Assembly: GCF_900537995.1 (NCBI RefSeq)
Contig: NZ_LR027880.1
Location: 515,001 to 579,000, forward strand
Origin: Roseburia intestinalis L1-82
GTDB taxonomy: Bacteria; Bacillota; Clostridia; Lachnospirales; Lachnospiraceae
Length of the DNA stretch: 64,000 bases
Direction: 5' to 3'
The position numbers and the translations under genes are program-made. Position 1 is the stretch's first letter. Every line of letters starts with the position of its first letter. The notes under the pieces were generated by a model, which was given only the letters and a program-made list of their open reading frames with translations, was not told the DNA's origin and did not search any database. This document shows positions 1 to 9,254 of this stretch, piece after piece.

Positions 1-2
1 AG

Positions 3-212
3 AGTGCTGATTATTATGTTGAAGTGGATGAAGCGGTATTTTTGTTTGAATTAAAATCAGGATTACTTGGACTGGGAGCAAAACAGCAGGTGCCGGATGT
101 TGGGCAGATTGATATATTTTATAACAGGAACATAAAAGAGGCATATGAGCAGTTGAAGGCATCAGAGCAGGAATATAAAGGAGAGAAACCTGTAATAAAG
201 GTTTTTCTTTTG
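3..212 (+). CDS. 5' exon of an intron-split nuclease-like protein (partial)
   Basis: The open frame enters from outside the window and runs to the intron boundary. It contains a hydrophobic strand followed by FELKSG, then a Q-rich helix (VGQIDIFYNRNIKEAYEQ). An E-x-K after a beta strand, with a downstream helix, is the look of a PD-(D/E)XK nuclease fold, but this is a weak motif-level inference. The frame is cut by a group II intron after the codon ending at 212. Joining 212 to 2062 keeps the reading frame, so splicing should restore the protein. Without splicing, translation would run about ten codons into the intron and stop. The 3' exon ends 11 bases before the relaxase start, so the gene belongs to the mobile-element operon. 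The family is not recognised with certainty. Confidence 0.6.
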
Positions 213-2061
213 GTTTGCGCGCCATGGGCGCGCTCTAATGGGTGAAAGTCCCGAACACGCCTAGGCAACGAGGAAGTGTATAGCAGAACAGCAAGGGTGT
301 CCATCGTGAGGTGGAATCTGAAGGAAGCTGTAAGCAAACTCTTGGTCCGACGGACAGAAATCACATATAAGGCTCGGAAATACGGATAAGTCTGCCAAAA
401 GAGATGAAGTCCTAAAGTTGCTGGAAGTACGAGTAGATGTGGCGGATAGATGAGAGGAAAGAGCGTGCACCTTAAGCGTGGAGGTCTCACAGGGGTTTCA
501 TTAGCCTAGTAACAACGAACTGTGAGAAGTCAGCCGAGCCCATAGTAGTGAAGAAGTCTCTGTAATGGAGATAGAGCAAAGGGGCGAACAATCAATAAGT
601 TTGAGTATGTCTCGTATTGCAGAAGAGATAACATCTGCCGTAACCAATCGGGTAAAAGATGGTCAAATCAAGCGGGACGGAAAGGAAAGAACGCATGGAC
701 ACAAGTAGTCTAATGGAGCAGATACTATCTAACGATAATCTCAACAGAGCATATCTGCAAGTCGTACGAAACAAAGGTGCCGAGGGAGTAGACGGAATGA
801 AGTACACAGAACTCAAGGAATATCTTGCAAAGAACGGCGAAATTATCAAGGAACAGTTGAGGATAAGAAAATATAAACCTCAACCAGTACGAAGAGTGGA
901 GATACCAAAGCCTGATGGTGGTGTCAGAAACCTGGGAGTACCGACAGTAACAGACAGATTCATACAACAAGCTATTGCACAGGTTTTAACACCAATCTAT
1001 GAGGAACAATTCCATGACCATAGCTATGGATTCAGACCGAACAGATGTGCACAGCAAGCAATCCTTACAGCACTCGATATGATGAATGACGGAAATGATT
1101 GGATTGTAGACATTGACTTGGAAAAGTTCTTTGACACAGTAAATCATGACAAACTTATGACTATCATAGGTAGAACTATTAAAGATGGAGATGTTATCTC
1201 TATTGTCAGAAAATACCTAGTCAGTGGAATCATGATTGACGATGAGTATGAGGATTCTATCGTGGGAACACCTCAAGGTGGAAATCTCTCGCCATTATTG
1301 GCAAATATTATGCTGAACGAACTAGACAAGGAAATGGAAAAGAGAGGACTTAACTTTGTACGGTATGCGGATGACTGTATCATTATGGTCGGAAGTGAAA
1401 TGTCTGCGAATAGAGTTATGAGAAATATCTCACGATTCATTGAGGAAAAACTAGGACTTAAAGTCAATATGACGAAGAGCAAAGTAGATAGACCAAGAGG
1501 AATTAAATACCTTGGGTTTGGATTCTACTACGATACAAGTGCACAGCAATTCAAGGCGAAACCACATGCAAAATCAGTAATGAAGTATAAGAAGAGGATG
1601 AGGGAACTCACTTGTCGTAGCTGGGGCGTTAGCAACAGCTATAAAGTAGAGAGACTTAATCAGCTTATCAGAGGATGGATTAACTACTTTAAGATAGGTA
1701 GTATGAAAACTCTCTGTAGAGAACTTGATGGAAACATTAGATATAGAATACGCATGTGTATTTGGAAACATTGGAAAACACCACAAAACAAAGAGAAGAA
1801 TTTGGTTAAACTCGGCGTTCCAAGATGGGCGGCACATAAAGTGGCAAATACTGGCAATCGGTATGCACACATGTGTCACAATGGATGGATACAAAAGGCT
1901 ATAAGCACAAAGAGACTAACTTCATTTGGATTAGTCTCAATGTTAGATTACTACACCGAAAGGTGTGTTACTTGTTAAGTTGATTGAACCGCCGTGTACC
2001 GAACGGTACGCACGGTGGTGTGAGAGGTCGGGAAATCACTCAGATTTCCCTCCTACTCGAT
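213..2061 (+). mobile_element. Group II intron (IIC-like), copy 1
   Basis: About 1.85 kb, apparently identical to 48085-49933. The 5' end reads GTTTGCGCGCC, a variant of the usual GTGYG start. The 3' end carries a domain V-like hairpin (about 1987-2027, GAACCGCCGTG ... ACGGTGGTG) and a domain VI-like hairpin with a bulged A region ending in CTCGAT, which fits the AY 3' end of group II introns. It encodes its own maturase. It lies just after a small stem (GAGAAACC / GGTTTTTC, 181-208) followed by T-rich sequence, which fits the stem-loop-plus-T preference of IIC introns. The exact 5' edge could shift by a base or two, because both copies share TTTTG before it. Confidence 0.9.
695..1978 (+). 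CDS. ltrA: Group II intron reverse transcriptase/maturase (MarathonRT-like)
   Basis: The intron-encoded protein copies intron RNA into DNA at new sites and helps it splice. The start chosen is the ATG at 695 (MDTSSLMEQ), with GGAAAGGA upstream; an earlier in-frame start at 659 is less likely. RT fingers and palm motifs are clear: IPKPDGG, SYGFRPNR, DIDLEKFFD, GTPQGGNLSP and the catalytic YADD. A maturase X domain with RGWINYFKIG follows. There is no HNH endonuclease domain, as usual for IIC proteins. From memory the sequence is very close to the E. rectale maturase known as MarathonRT, with clustered differences at the C terminus. The protein appears identical in both copies, so the intron moved recently. 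Confidence 0.95.
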   Translation: MDTSSLMEQILSNDNLNRAYLQVVRNKGAEGVDGMKYTELKEYLAKNGEIIKEQLRIRKYKPQPVRRVEIPKPDGGVRNLGVPTVTDRFIQQAIAQVLTPIYEEQFHDHSYGFRPNRCAQQAILTALDMMNDGNDWIVDIDLEKFFDTVNHDKLMTIIGRTIKDGDVISIVRKYLVSGIMIDDEYEDSIVGTPQGGNLSPLLANIMLNELDKEMEKRGLNFVRYADDCIIMVGSEMSANRVMRNISRFIEEKLGLKVNMTKSKVDRPRGIKYLGFGFYYDTSAQQFKAKPHAKSVMKYKKRMRELTCRSWGVSNSYKVERLNQLIRGWINYFKIGSMKTLCRELDGNIRYRIRMCIWKHWKTPQNKEKNLVKLGVPRWAAHKVANTGNRYAHMCHNGWIQKAISTKRLTSFGLVSMLDYYTERCVTC

Positions 2062-2373
2062 TATGAGAGTATGACCAATACACAGATGATAGTCGGCTCA
2101 TTGCCGGAAATATTTGAGCAAGATCCAAGATGTTATATTATGACAATAGATGATCTGGAGATGCTTCTGGCAACCTATAAAAAGGATAAAAGCAGATTTG
2201 ATGATGTTGTGAAAGCACTTGTTGAAAACAAAAGAGGAGGCAACGACTATAAGAGTGTTCTGGAAATATTGAATATATATCAGGCAGTTGGCGATATGCA
2301 CTTTATTGGAGAAAGAGATTATTTCAATAAAATAGCAGAAAAGCTGAAAAAGGAATTAGGGACAGACCAATAA
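2062..2373 (+). CDS. 3' exon of the intron-split nuclease-like protein
   Basis: After splicing at 212/2062 the frame continues YESMTNTQMIVGSLPEIF and ends with a lysine-rich helix (FNKIAEKLKKELGTDQ). The segment is mostly predicted helix and beta strand, with no signal peptide or membrane segment. It shows no domain I can name. In unspliced RNA the ATG at 2071 could serve as an internal start, giving a fragment that lacks the E-x-K region. Only 10 bases separate the stop from the relaxase ATG, and AAGGAGG lies between them, so the two are very likely co-transcribed. Confidence 0.6.
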   Translation, partial: YESMTNTQMIVGSLPEIFEQDPRCYIMTIDDLEMLLATYKKDKSRFDDVVKALVENKRGGNDYKSVLEILNIYQAVGDMHFIGERDYFNKIAEKLKKELGTDQ

Positions 2374-2383
2374 GGAGGACACC

Positions 2384-5194
2384 ATGCCCAAACTTATCCT
2401 ACGCTGCAACTACCTCAAGAACTCCCCGCCCGCACACCTTGCTAATTACATCAATTACATCGGCACCCGTGAGGGCGTGGAGAAGGTAGGCAGCACGACA
2501 TCTTCACTGCCAGCCACCGACCGGCAGAAAAGTCTGATTGAAGATATTCTGGCAAAGATTCCCGATGCGAACCGGATGCATGAGTATCACGATTATATCC
2601 AAAGACCAACCAGAGAAAATGCATCGGAGTTTATTACGCAGGCGTTGGAAAATAACCTTGACATCATAGCGAAAAAGAAAAATTATATGGATTATCTGGC
2701 AAACAGACCGGGAGTAGAAATCATAGGTACTCACGGTCTGTTTTCAAATGAGGGAGAACCAGTGGTGCTGTCCCGTGTGGCAGAAGAGGTGGCAAATCAT
2801 CCCGGTGTGATCTGGACGAATGTCATCAGCCTGCGGAGGGAGGATGCCGAGCGGTTAGGCTATGACAGTGCCGCCCAGTGGCAGGCACTGTTGAGGAGCA
2901 GGGTGCAGTTGCTGTGTGAGAATTGTAAGATAGACAGCCGGAACCTGAAATGGTATGCGGCATTCCACAATGAATCCCATCATCCCCATGTGCATCTGGT
3001 GGTCTATTCTTCTGATCCGTCCGAGGGATACTTGACGGCAAAGGGAATTGATGCCATGCGTTCTGCATACGCACATGATATTTTCCGGCAGGAGTTTCTA
3101 AGCATCTATGAGAAGGCAACCGAACAGAGAAACCAGTTAAAAGAGCAGGCAGAAAAAAGTCTGCTTTTTTTGTTGCAGCAAATGCAGGAGGGAGTCTGTC
3201 ATAATCTCAAGATTGCAGAGCAGATGCAGCTTTTATCCAGACGGTTAAAAAATACCGGAGGGAAAAAGGTATATGGATACTTGAAAGCAGATGTGAAAGC
3301 CATCGTAAATGACATTGTAGATGAACTGGCAAAGGAAGAGCGTGTGGCAGAATGCTATCAGGCATGGCTAAAAAGCAGGGAGGAGATACAGCATTACTAT
3401 AAAGATTCGGAAATAGAGAGGATACCGCTGTCACAGCAGAAGGAGCTAAAGAGCATTAAAAACATGGTCATCCGTGAGGCAGTCCGTTTTGGAGAAGGGT
3501 ATCTGTATCTGGAAGAAGCGGAAACGGGAATGGAACGGCTGGAAGAGATATCCGAACAGCAGACAGAAAGCCTTGCCGCATTGCAGGGGGAGGACATGCC
3601 GGATATCATGCCTGGACAAACGGAGATGGAGGAGCAGGAACCAGACAGGCAGGAAGAAGAGCATGGGGAATCCGTTTCTTATTTTGCCAGATGGACGGAC
3701 CGGTATAAAGAAGCGAGGGAATATCTCTATGGCACGATGGAGGCAGAACCAGATGAGGAGGCAGCCCATGAGATCATGCTGGAAGAGGCAGAGCAGGGAA
3801 ATGCGTATGCCATGCACGACATGGGAAAGATTTATGCACAGGGCATTGGATGTGAAGCAGATAAAGAAATGGCAGATGTGTGGTACAAAAAAGCATTAGC
3901 GGCAATGCAGTATGTAGAGCAGAAGAAAAAGAATACCTATCTGGAATACCGCATCGGAAAAATGTATCAGTACGGACTTGGCACAGAAGAGAATCTGGAA
4001 CAGGCAGGGGAGTGGTTTTTCAAGGCGGCAGTAAAGGAACATAAGTATGCGCTCTATTCCCTTGGCATGCTTTATCTGCAGGGGAAAGGAGTAGAGCAGA
4101 ATGAGGAAACCGCATATAGTCTGCTGTTCCGGTCTTACAGCAAGGGAAATCCCTATGCGGCGTATGAACTTGGAAAACTTTATGAGACAGGATGCGGAAC
4201 AGAGAAAAATCAGGAAAAGTCGGAAAATTGTTATCGTGCTGCTTTTCTAGGTTTTCTGAATCTGGAGAAAAAATCAAAGGATGATACGCTCTGGTATCGT
4301 ATTGGCTGCATGTATCTGCATGGGATAGGGACAGAGGCAGACGAAACGAAAGCCGAACATTATCTGACAAAAGCATCTGATTATGGCAACACCCATGCCT
4401 CCTATCAGCTTGCCAGACTCTATATCAGACAGGAGAGCCAAAAGTTAAGCGGGGAGTCTGGGACAGCACCGGATTACGCAAAGATTGCAAAAGCGGTAAA
4501 GTGGCTGGAAGAATCAGCCGCACAGGAAAATCCGTTTGCGGATTATGCACTGGGACGCTTGTACAGGGAAGGCACACTGGTGGCGGCAGACATGGAAAAA
4601 GCAGTGTTCCACCTGAAACGTGCCGCAGATGCCGGAAACAGCTATGCACAGTATCAGCTTGGAAAAATATATCTGGAAGAGGACAACAAAAACATTCCAG
4701 CAGCCATACAGTATCTGACACTGGCTGCGAAACAGAAAAATGAATTTGCAGCATACAGGTTAGGGAAACTTTATCTTGCCGGAGAAGAACTGCCAAAGAA
4801 CACAGAGCTGGCACTGCATTATCTGAAGATGGCGGCAGACACCGGAAACCAGTATGCACAATATACCCTTGGTAAAGTGTATCTGATCGGAAAGGATGTC
4901 CAGCAGGACAAGGAACTGGCATACGACTATTTTTTAAAATCCGCAGAGCAGGGAAACATTTATGCAGCGTATTTTTTAGAACACTGGAATGACATGCCAC
5001 ACCCCGATCTGCTCTTAATGGCAACAAGGCTCATGCGGCATCTGGAACATATCATCGAAGAGAATGTGGCTGGAAGGAAGAGCGGAGGCCACAGGCAGGG
5101 GATTGACAGAAAACTGGCACGAAAAATCCGGCAGAAGAAGATTGCACAGGGACATGCCGTGGATGACCATGAGGACATGGTACAGACACAGTGA
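2384..5194 (+). CDS. MobL/MobP-type relaxase with C-terminal Sel1 repeats
   Basis: The relaxase nicks the element at its origin of transfer and leads the strand into the recipient. Residues 1-35 (LILRCNYLKN, YINYIGTREGVE) match the MobL family start. The metal-binding histidine cluster is HNESHHPHVHLVVY, residues 195-207. Residues 260-430 are a charged, helical linker. From about 450 to 880 there are about ten Sel1-like TPR repeats (A-x-Y-x-L-G-K-x-Y pattern), which form a protein-binding solenoid. The C terminus is very basic (KLARKIRQKK). At 936 residues it is long because of the repeat fusion. The start has a strong AAGGAGG. It is followed by toprim and VirD4 genes, the normal mobilization partners. 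Confidence 0.88.
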   Translation: MPKLILRCNYLKNSPPAHLANYINYIGTREGVEKVGSTTSSLPATDRQKSLIEDILAKIPDANRMHEYHDYIQRPTRENASEFITQALENNLDIIAKKKNYMDYLANRPGVEIIGTHGLFSNEGEPVVLSRVAEEVANHPGVIWTNVISLRREDAERLGYDSAAQWQALLRSRVQLLCENCKIDSRNLKWYAAFHNESHHPHVHLVVYSSDPSEGYLTAKGIDAMRSAYAHDIFRQEFLSIYEKATEQRNQLKEQAEKSLLFLLQQMQEGVCHNLKIAEQMQLLSRRLKNTGGKKVYGYLKADVKAIVNDIVDELAKEERVAECYQAWLKSREEIQHYYKDSEIERIPLSQQKELKSIKNMVIREAVRFGEGYLYLEEAETGMERLEEISEQQTESLAALQGEDMPDIMPGQTEMEEQEPDRQEEEHGESVSYFARWTDRYKEAREYLYGTMEAEPDEEAAHEIMLEEAEQGNAYAMHDMGKIYAQGIGCEADKEMADVWYKKALAAMQYVEQKKKNTYLEYRIGKMYQYGLGTEENLEQAGEWFFKAAVKEHKYALYSLGMLYLQGKGVEQNEETAYSLLFRSYSKGNPYAAYELGKLYETGCGTEKNQEKSENCYRAAFLGFLNLEKKSKDDTLWYRIGCMYLHGIGTEADETKAEHYLTKASDYGNTHASYQLARLYIRQESQKLSGESGTAPDYAKIAKAVKWLEESAAQENPFADYALGRLYREGTLVAADMEKAVFHLKRAADAGNSYAQYQLGKIYLEEDNKNIPAAIQYLTLAAKQKNEFAAYRLGKLYLAGEELPKNTELALHYLKMAADTGNQYAQYTLGKVYLIGKDVQQDKELAYDYFLKSAEQGNIYAAYFLEHWNDMPHPDLLLMATRLMRHLEHIIEENVAGRKSGGHRQGIDRKLARKIRQKKIAQGHAVDDHEDMVQTQ

Positions 5195-5233
5195 TCACAG
5201 GAGGAGAAGTAGAAATGATGAGAGGAGGTACGA

Positions 5234-6784
5234 TTGGGAGATTTTATTTACTTTACAGAGGAACAGAAGGAGCGAGCCAATGCGGTACATATTGCGGACA
5301 TCCTTCGCCGGGAGCATGAGGAAGTGGAGCGTTCCGGGAATGAATGGCGTTGGAAACGGCACAGGAGTGTGACTTTTCGGGGGAGCAGTTGGTACCGCCA
5401 CAGCAGACAGGTCGGAAGTCATGCCATTGATTTCATGCAGGAGTTCTTCGGGATGTCCTACCCGGAGGCGGTGAGCTATCTGCTGGACGGAGAACAGGGA
5501 CAGCTTATTGAACGGGGAAAAAGGCAGGAGACAAAAAGAAAACCGATAAAAGCCGGGAAGGGACGGCAGGCTGTAGAAAAAGAACAGACAGAGGAAAGAA
5601 AAGAACAGAAAGAGCCAAAGGAACTGAAACTGCCGGAGAAAAATCCGACCATGAAGAGAGTCTATGCATATCTTCTGCACAAACGTCATATTGACAGGGA
5701 AATCCTCTCGTACTTTGCAAAGGCAGGAACCATATATGAATCTGCGGAGCATCACAACATTGTGTTTGCCGGACTGGACAGCGAGGGGAAAATCCGGCAT
5801 ATCCATGTGAAGGGGAGCTGTTCTGACGGCAGGAGCTTCCGGCTGAATCAGGAAGGCTCGGAAGTTGCCTACGGATTTGGATACAGGGGAACCGGGAACA
5901 GACTGTATGTGTTTGAGGCACCCATTGACCTGTTATCATTTCTGTCCTTGTATCCAGAGAACTGGCAGGGGAACAGTTATATCACCTTAAACGGTGTGGC
6001 AGAGCATGCCATGCTGCAGGCATTGAAAGACAATCCCAGACTGGATACGGTTGTGCTGTGCCTTGACCATGATCCGGCAGGCATAGAGGCGTGCGGCAGA
6101 CTGGCAGAGATTCTGGTACGCAATGGATATGGTGCGGTAAAGAGGTTACAGTCAGCCTGCAAAGACTGGAATGAGGATTTAAAAGGCAGATATGGTGAGG
6201 AAACAATTCCGGCACAGGAGCATCCGAGAGTCATGGAATGCAGGGCATGGACAGAGGTGCTGAAAGAAGTGACGGAATCCATCAACATCAAGTATGCCAA
6301 CAGAAGTTATATCTGCCGTTATTATCAGGATATTTATAATGAACTGAAAAAGGGCAGGAGCAGGGAACAGCTTATGGATGCCTTTGACGGACCGGGGATG
6401 CTTTTGACCGGAGTGCTTGTGCGGTGCATGGAAAAAGAGGGAATCGCACTTGGCAGGGAAACTAGTGCAGACCAGATACTGGAAAATCTGTCAAAGCGTT
6501 ATCAGCCGCATAAAGACAAGGGAAACTTCAACACCCGCATCCGGCAGATGCAGGCAGCCTTTGAAGAAACACTGGAGGTGTTCGATACAAAAGACTTAGA
6601 ACAAAAAGAAGATCAGGAACTGCTTGCCAGAAAATGTATGAGCCTTGCGATGGAATGCATCCGGGCTCATATTTTTGTTGCCATCGACTGCGGGGAAGAG
6701 CAGATGAAGCCGGCAAAACAGACTGTGAAGGAACAGAAAATGGAACATCAGGAGGGAGGAATGATGCTATGCAGCCAGTCGTGA
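5234..6784 (+). CDS. DUF3991/Toprim-domain protein (primase-like)
   Basis: A cytosolic protein of mobile elements, probably acting in DNA strand processing or priming after transfer. The start is TTG at 5234, five bases after AGAGGAGGT. The N terminus (about 1-90) is a zinc-finger/CHC2-like or DUF3991 region with FRGSSWYRHSR and a DFMQEFFGMSYPEAVSYLL helix. Residues 105-140 are a charged linker. The Toprim core lies at about 230-310, with the acidic strand FEAPIDLL and the CLDHDPAG motif that supplies the metal-binding aspartates. The tail is helical. The gene overlaps the VirD4 start by 16 bases, so the two are translationally coupled. A role as true primase is inferred from family context. 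Confidence 0.8.
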   Translation: MGDFIYFTEEQKERANAVHIADILRREHEEVERSGNEWRWKRHRSVTFRGSSWYRHSRQVGSHAIDFMQEFFGMSYPEAVSYLLDGEQGQLIERGKRQETKRKPIKAGKGRQAVEKEQTEERKEQKEPKELKLPEKNPTMKRVYAYLLHKRHIDREILSYFAKAGTIYESAEHHNIVFAGLDSEGKIRHIHVKGSCSDGRSFRLNQEGSEVAYGFGYRGTGNRLYVFEAPIDLLSFLSLYPENWQGNSYITLNGVAEHAMLQALKDNPRLDTVVLCLDHDPAGIEACGRLAEILVRNGYGAVKRLQSACKDWNEDLKGRYGEETIPAQEHPRVMECRAWTEVLKEVTESINIKYANRSYICRYYQDIYNELKKGRSREQLMDAFDGPGMLLTGVLVRCMEKEGIALGRETSADQILENLSKRYQPHKDKGNFNTRIRQMQAAFEETLEVFDTKDLEQKEDQELLARKCMSLAMECIRAHIFVAIDCGEEQMKPAKQTVKEQKMEHQEGGMMLCSQS

Positions 6785-8559
6785 TGCTGGTGATCGCAGG
6801 GGTGGCAATGTTTTCCGTGATTGGAGGCGTGTCACTTCTGTCACACTATTATACATTAAACGGAATCAAGAGCAGGACTGTCGGGGACGGTCAGCATGGA
6901 ACGGCGAGATTTGCCACGAAAAAGGAAATCGCAGAAACCTATGTGCAGGTGCCCTATGAACCGGAGCTGTGGCGCAGGGGTGAGAACCTGCCGGCTGCAC
7001 AGGGACTGGTACTCGGCAGCATGGAGCGGGCAGGAAAACTATACGCACTGGTGGATACCGGGGATGTGCATTGCCTGATGATTGGCGCGGCAGGAGTCGG
7101 AAAGACCGCACATTTTCTGTATCCCAACATTGAATATGCCTGTGCCTGTGGAATGAGTTTCCTGACCACGGATACAAAGGGAGACTTATACCGCAACTAT
7201 GCAGGCATTGCAAAAAAATACTATGGCTACCATACGGCAGTCATCGATCTCCGTAATCCGACCAGAAGCGATGGTGACAATATGCTCCATCTGGTCAACA
7301 AATACATGGATGAGTATCTTGCAGACCATACGGACCTGAGTGCTAAGGCAAAAGCAGAAAAGTATGCAAAGATCACGGCAAAGACCATTATCTCCTCCGG
7401 TGGTACGGACAGTTCCAGCTATGGACAGAATGCATTTTTCTATGATGCGGCAGAAGGCGTGCTGACGGCTGCCATCCTGCTCATTGCGGAATTCTGCCCG
7501 GATGGAAAGAGGCATATCATCAGCGTGTTCAAACTGATACAGGATTTACTTGCACCATCCAAAGTGAAAGGGAAAAACCAGTTCCAGCTACTTCTGGCAA
7601 AACTCCCGGATACCCACAAGGCGAAATGGTTTGCAGGGGCAGCCTTAAATACGGCAGAGCAGTCCATGCAGTCGGTTCTCTCCACAGCGTTGTCCAGACT
7701 GAATGCTTTTCTGGATTCCGAGCTGGAGCAGATACTCTGTTTTGATACCGCCATCGATGCAGAGCTTTTCTGCAAAAAAAAGACGGCGGTGTTTCTGGTC
7801 ATGCCGGAGGAGGACAATACCAAGTATTTTATTATTTCTCTGATCTTACAGCAGCTCTACCGGGAAATCCTTGTGGTGGCAGACGAGAACGGAGGGAAAC
7901 TGGACAATCGTGTGGTTTTCTTCTGGGATGAGGTCGGAACGATTCCGAAGATTGAAAGTGCAGAGATGATGTTCTCAGCGTCCCGATCCAGAAGGGTGAG
8001 TATCGTACCCATGATCCAGTCCTTTGCCCAGCTTAATAAGAATTATGGGAAAGAGGGTGCAGAAATCATTATCGATAACTGTCAGGATACCATCTTCGGA
8101 GGGTTCGCTCCGAACTCGGAGTCAGCGGAAGTGCTGTCAAAGAGCCTGGGCAACAAAACCGTCATGTCCGGTTCCATCAGCCGGGGAAAGAATGATCCGA
8201 GCCAGTCCCTCCAGATGATCCAAAGACCGCTCATGACAGCGGATGAATTAAAGTCACTGCCAAAAGGAAACTTTATCGTATCAAAGACCGGGACTCACCC
8301 TATGCGGACAAAACTGAAACTGTTCTTAAAATGGGGCATCACATTTGAAGAACCCTATGAGATTGAAGAAAAATCTGCAAGAAAGGTAGCATACGCAGAC
8401 AAGCAGGAAATTGAAGAGGAGATCATACGGAGATATATGTGCTGTATGGAAGAACCGGAGGATACACCTGTGGAAATGGCAAGGACAGGAGGCATGCAGC
8501 AGACACCGCTGACGGACACCATGAAAAAGATGCGGCAGACCTTACGGACGGAAGATTAG
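6769..8559 (+). CDS. VirD4/TraG-type conjugative coupling ATPase
   Basis: The coupling protein links the relaxase-DNA complex to the secretion channel. The start chosen is the ATG at 6769 (MQPVVMLVIAG) with GGAGGGAGGA upstream; it overlaps the toprim gene. The N terminus has one clear membrane helix (about 3-25). Walker A is GAAGVGKT at 106-113, Walker B is VVFFWDEVGTIPKI, and the arginine-rich SASRSRRVSIVPMIQS segment is typical of TraG/VirD4 (VirD4_C, TraM recognition region). Length is 596 residues, normal for the family. No VirB4, VirB6 or lytic transglycosylase gene follows, so the channel is either left of the window or borrowed from another element. Confidence 0.92.
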   Translation: MQPVVMLVIAGVAMFSVIGGVSLLSHYYTLNGIKSRTVGDGQHGTARFATKKEIAETYVQVPYEPELWRRGENLPAAQGLVLGSMERAGKLYALVDTGDVHCLMIGAAGVGKTAHFLYPNIEYACACGMSFLTTDTKGDLYRNYAGIAKKYYGYHTAVIDLRNPTRSDGDNMLHLVNKYMDEYLADHTDLSAKAKAEKYAKITAKTIISSGGTDSSSYGQNAFFYDAAEGVLTAAILLIAEFCPDGKRHIISVFKLIQDLLAPSKVKGKNQFQLLLAKLPDTHKAKWFAGAALNTAEQSMQSVLSTALSRLNAFLDSELEQILCFDTAIDAELFCKKKTAVFLVMPEEDNTKYFIISLILQQLYREILVVADENGGKLDNRVVFFWDEVGTIPKIESAEMMFSASRSRRVSIVPMIQSFAQLNKNYGKEGAEIIIDNCQDTIFGGFAPNSESAEVLSKSLGNKTVMSGSISRGKNDPSQSLQMIQRPLMTADELKSLPKGNFIVSKTGTHPMRTKLKLFLKWGITFEEPYEIEEKSARKVAYADKQEIEEEIIRRYMCCMEEPEDTPVEMARTGGMQQTPLTDTMKKMRQTLRTED

Positions 8560-8567
8560 GAGGCAGG

Positions 8568-8822
8568 GTGACTAGGAAAGAAATCTATGAAACAGAGCTG
8601 CCACACAGGGCTGTGGCGGTCTATCTGTATCTGGAGACTCGTGCGGACAGGGAGAGGACATGCTATCCGGCAATCGGTACCATTGCCAGAGAGCTGCACC
8701 TGTCTGTAAGTACGGTCAAGCGTGCAATCCATGATTTGGAGTGTGCAGGATTTATACAAAAAAAGCAGAGATGGCGTGAGAACGGAGGAAAGAGCAGCCT
8801 GCTCTATGAAATCATAAAATAG
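8568..8822 (+). CDS. Small winged helix-turn-helix protein
   Basis: 84 residues, starting at GTG (8568) eight bases after the VirD4 stop, with AGGAGGCAG as ribosome site. The central part (YPAIGTIARELHLSVSTVKRAIHDLECAGFI) is a clear HTH of the HTH_36/DnaD-like winged type, and the end (SSLLYEIIK) is the wing strand. Such proteins often close mobilization operons and may repress them or act in replication. No membrane or catalytic features are seen. Its exact target cannot be read from sequence. Confidence 0.8.
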   Translation: MTRKEIYETELPHRAVAVYLYLETRADRERTCYPAIGTIARELHLSVSTVKRAIHDLECAGFIQKKQRWRENGGKSSLLYEIIK

Positions 8823-9047
8823 GCACAAAGGGATTACTGCGCCGGTCAGGTGGACTATGGTATGGTTCACCGTGGCCTGTGCAGGGAACTTTTCACTTTA
8901 AGGGGAAGAACAGAGAAAAGAAAATACAGTTGGCGATATGAAACATCAATATATTTTTTCGGAAAAAAACTAAGAATTGAAGTATTATCAGATGGATCAG
9001 ATGGATTATGTGGGGGATTCATAAAGTAGTGGTATCAACATGACGAT

Positions 9048-9112
9048 ATAGAAAATGCAGGGAAGCATTGTATTTCAAAGAGTTTGAGATACAGTGCTTC
9101 TGCGTTTCTATA
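9048..9112 (+). promoter_or_regulatory. Long imperfect inverted repeat (about 30-bp arms)
   Basis: The two arms, TATAGAAAATGCAGGGAAGC... and ...GCTTCTGCGTTTCTATA, pair over roughly 30 bases with a 3-base loop (GAG) and a few mismatches or bulges. It sits between the mobilization genes and the LytTR operon, immediately before the tandem regulator boxes. There is no T-run, so it is not an ordinary terminator. It may be an mRNA processing site, an attenuator or a remnant of a small inserted element. The rest of the 8823-9254 gap holds a short GGTGGAC/GTTCACC hairpin near 8850 and no gene that I can support. Confidence 0.6.
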
Positions 9113-9116
9113 GGAG

Positions 9117-9187
9117 ATAGTCGTTCTATGCGAAAAATAGTCATTTGATGCGGAGAATGATCGAGCGGAAGATTTGTTTGATATAAT
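9117..9187 (+). promoter_or_regulatory. Tandem LytTR-type boxes plus -10 element, regulator promoter
   Basis: Two direct repeats, ATAGTCGTTCTATGCG (9117-9132) and ATAGTCATTTGATGCG (9137-9152), start 20 bases apart, close to two helical turns, as for LytTR-family regulators. A perfect TATAAT lies at 9182-9187, and no good -35 is seen (GATCGA at 9159), which is typical of an activator-dependent promoter. A matching pair occurs at 11225-11260 ahead of the accessory operon. Confidence 0.65.
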
Positions 9188-9254
9188 AAAGAGTGCTAGG
9201 TGAGACTTGTATGGTTTACAGGCATGAGAGAAATCAAAGACAGGAATGAAAAAT

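Noticed and set aside
119..490. Minus-strand frames inside the group II intron (repeated at 48069-48362)
   Set aside because: They cover the structured 5' part of the intron RNA and recur only because the intron is duplicated.
4425..5027. 200-codon open frame on the minus strand inside the relaxase gene
   Set aside because: It is antisense to a well-supported coding region, has no ribosome site, and its cysteine/histidine/proline-rich composition is that of a shadow frame.
5195..5806. 203-codon minus-strand frame opposite the toprim gene
   Set aside because: It mirrors a real gene, has no start signal, and its phenylalanine/leucine-rich product is typical of antisense reading of lysine/glutamate codons.
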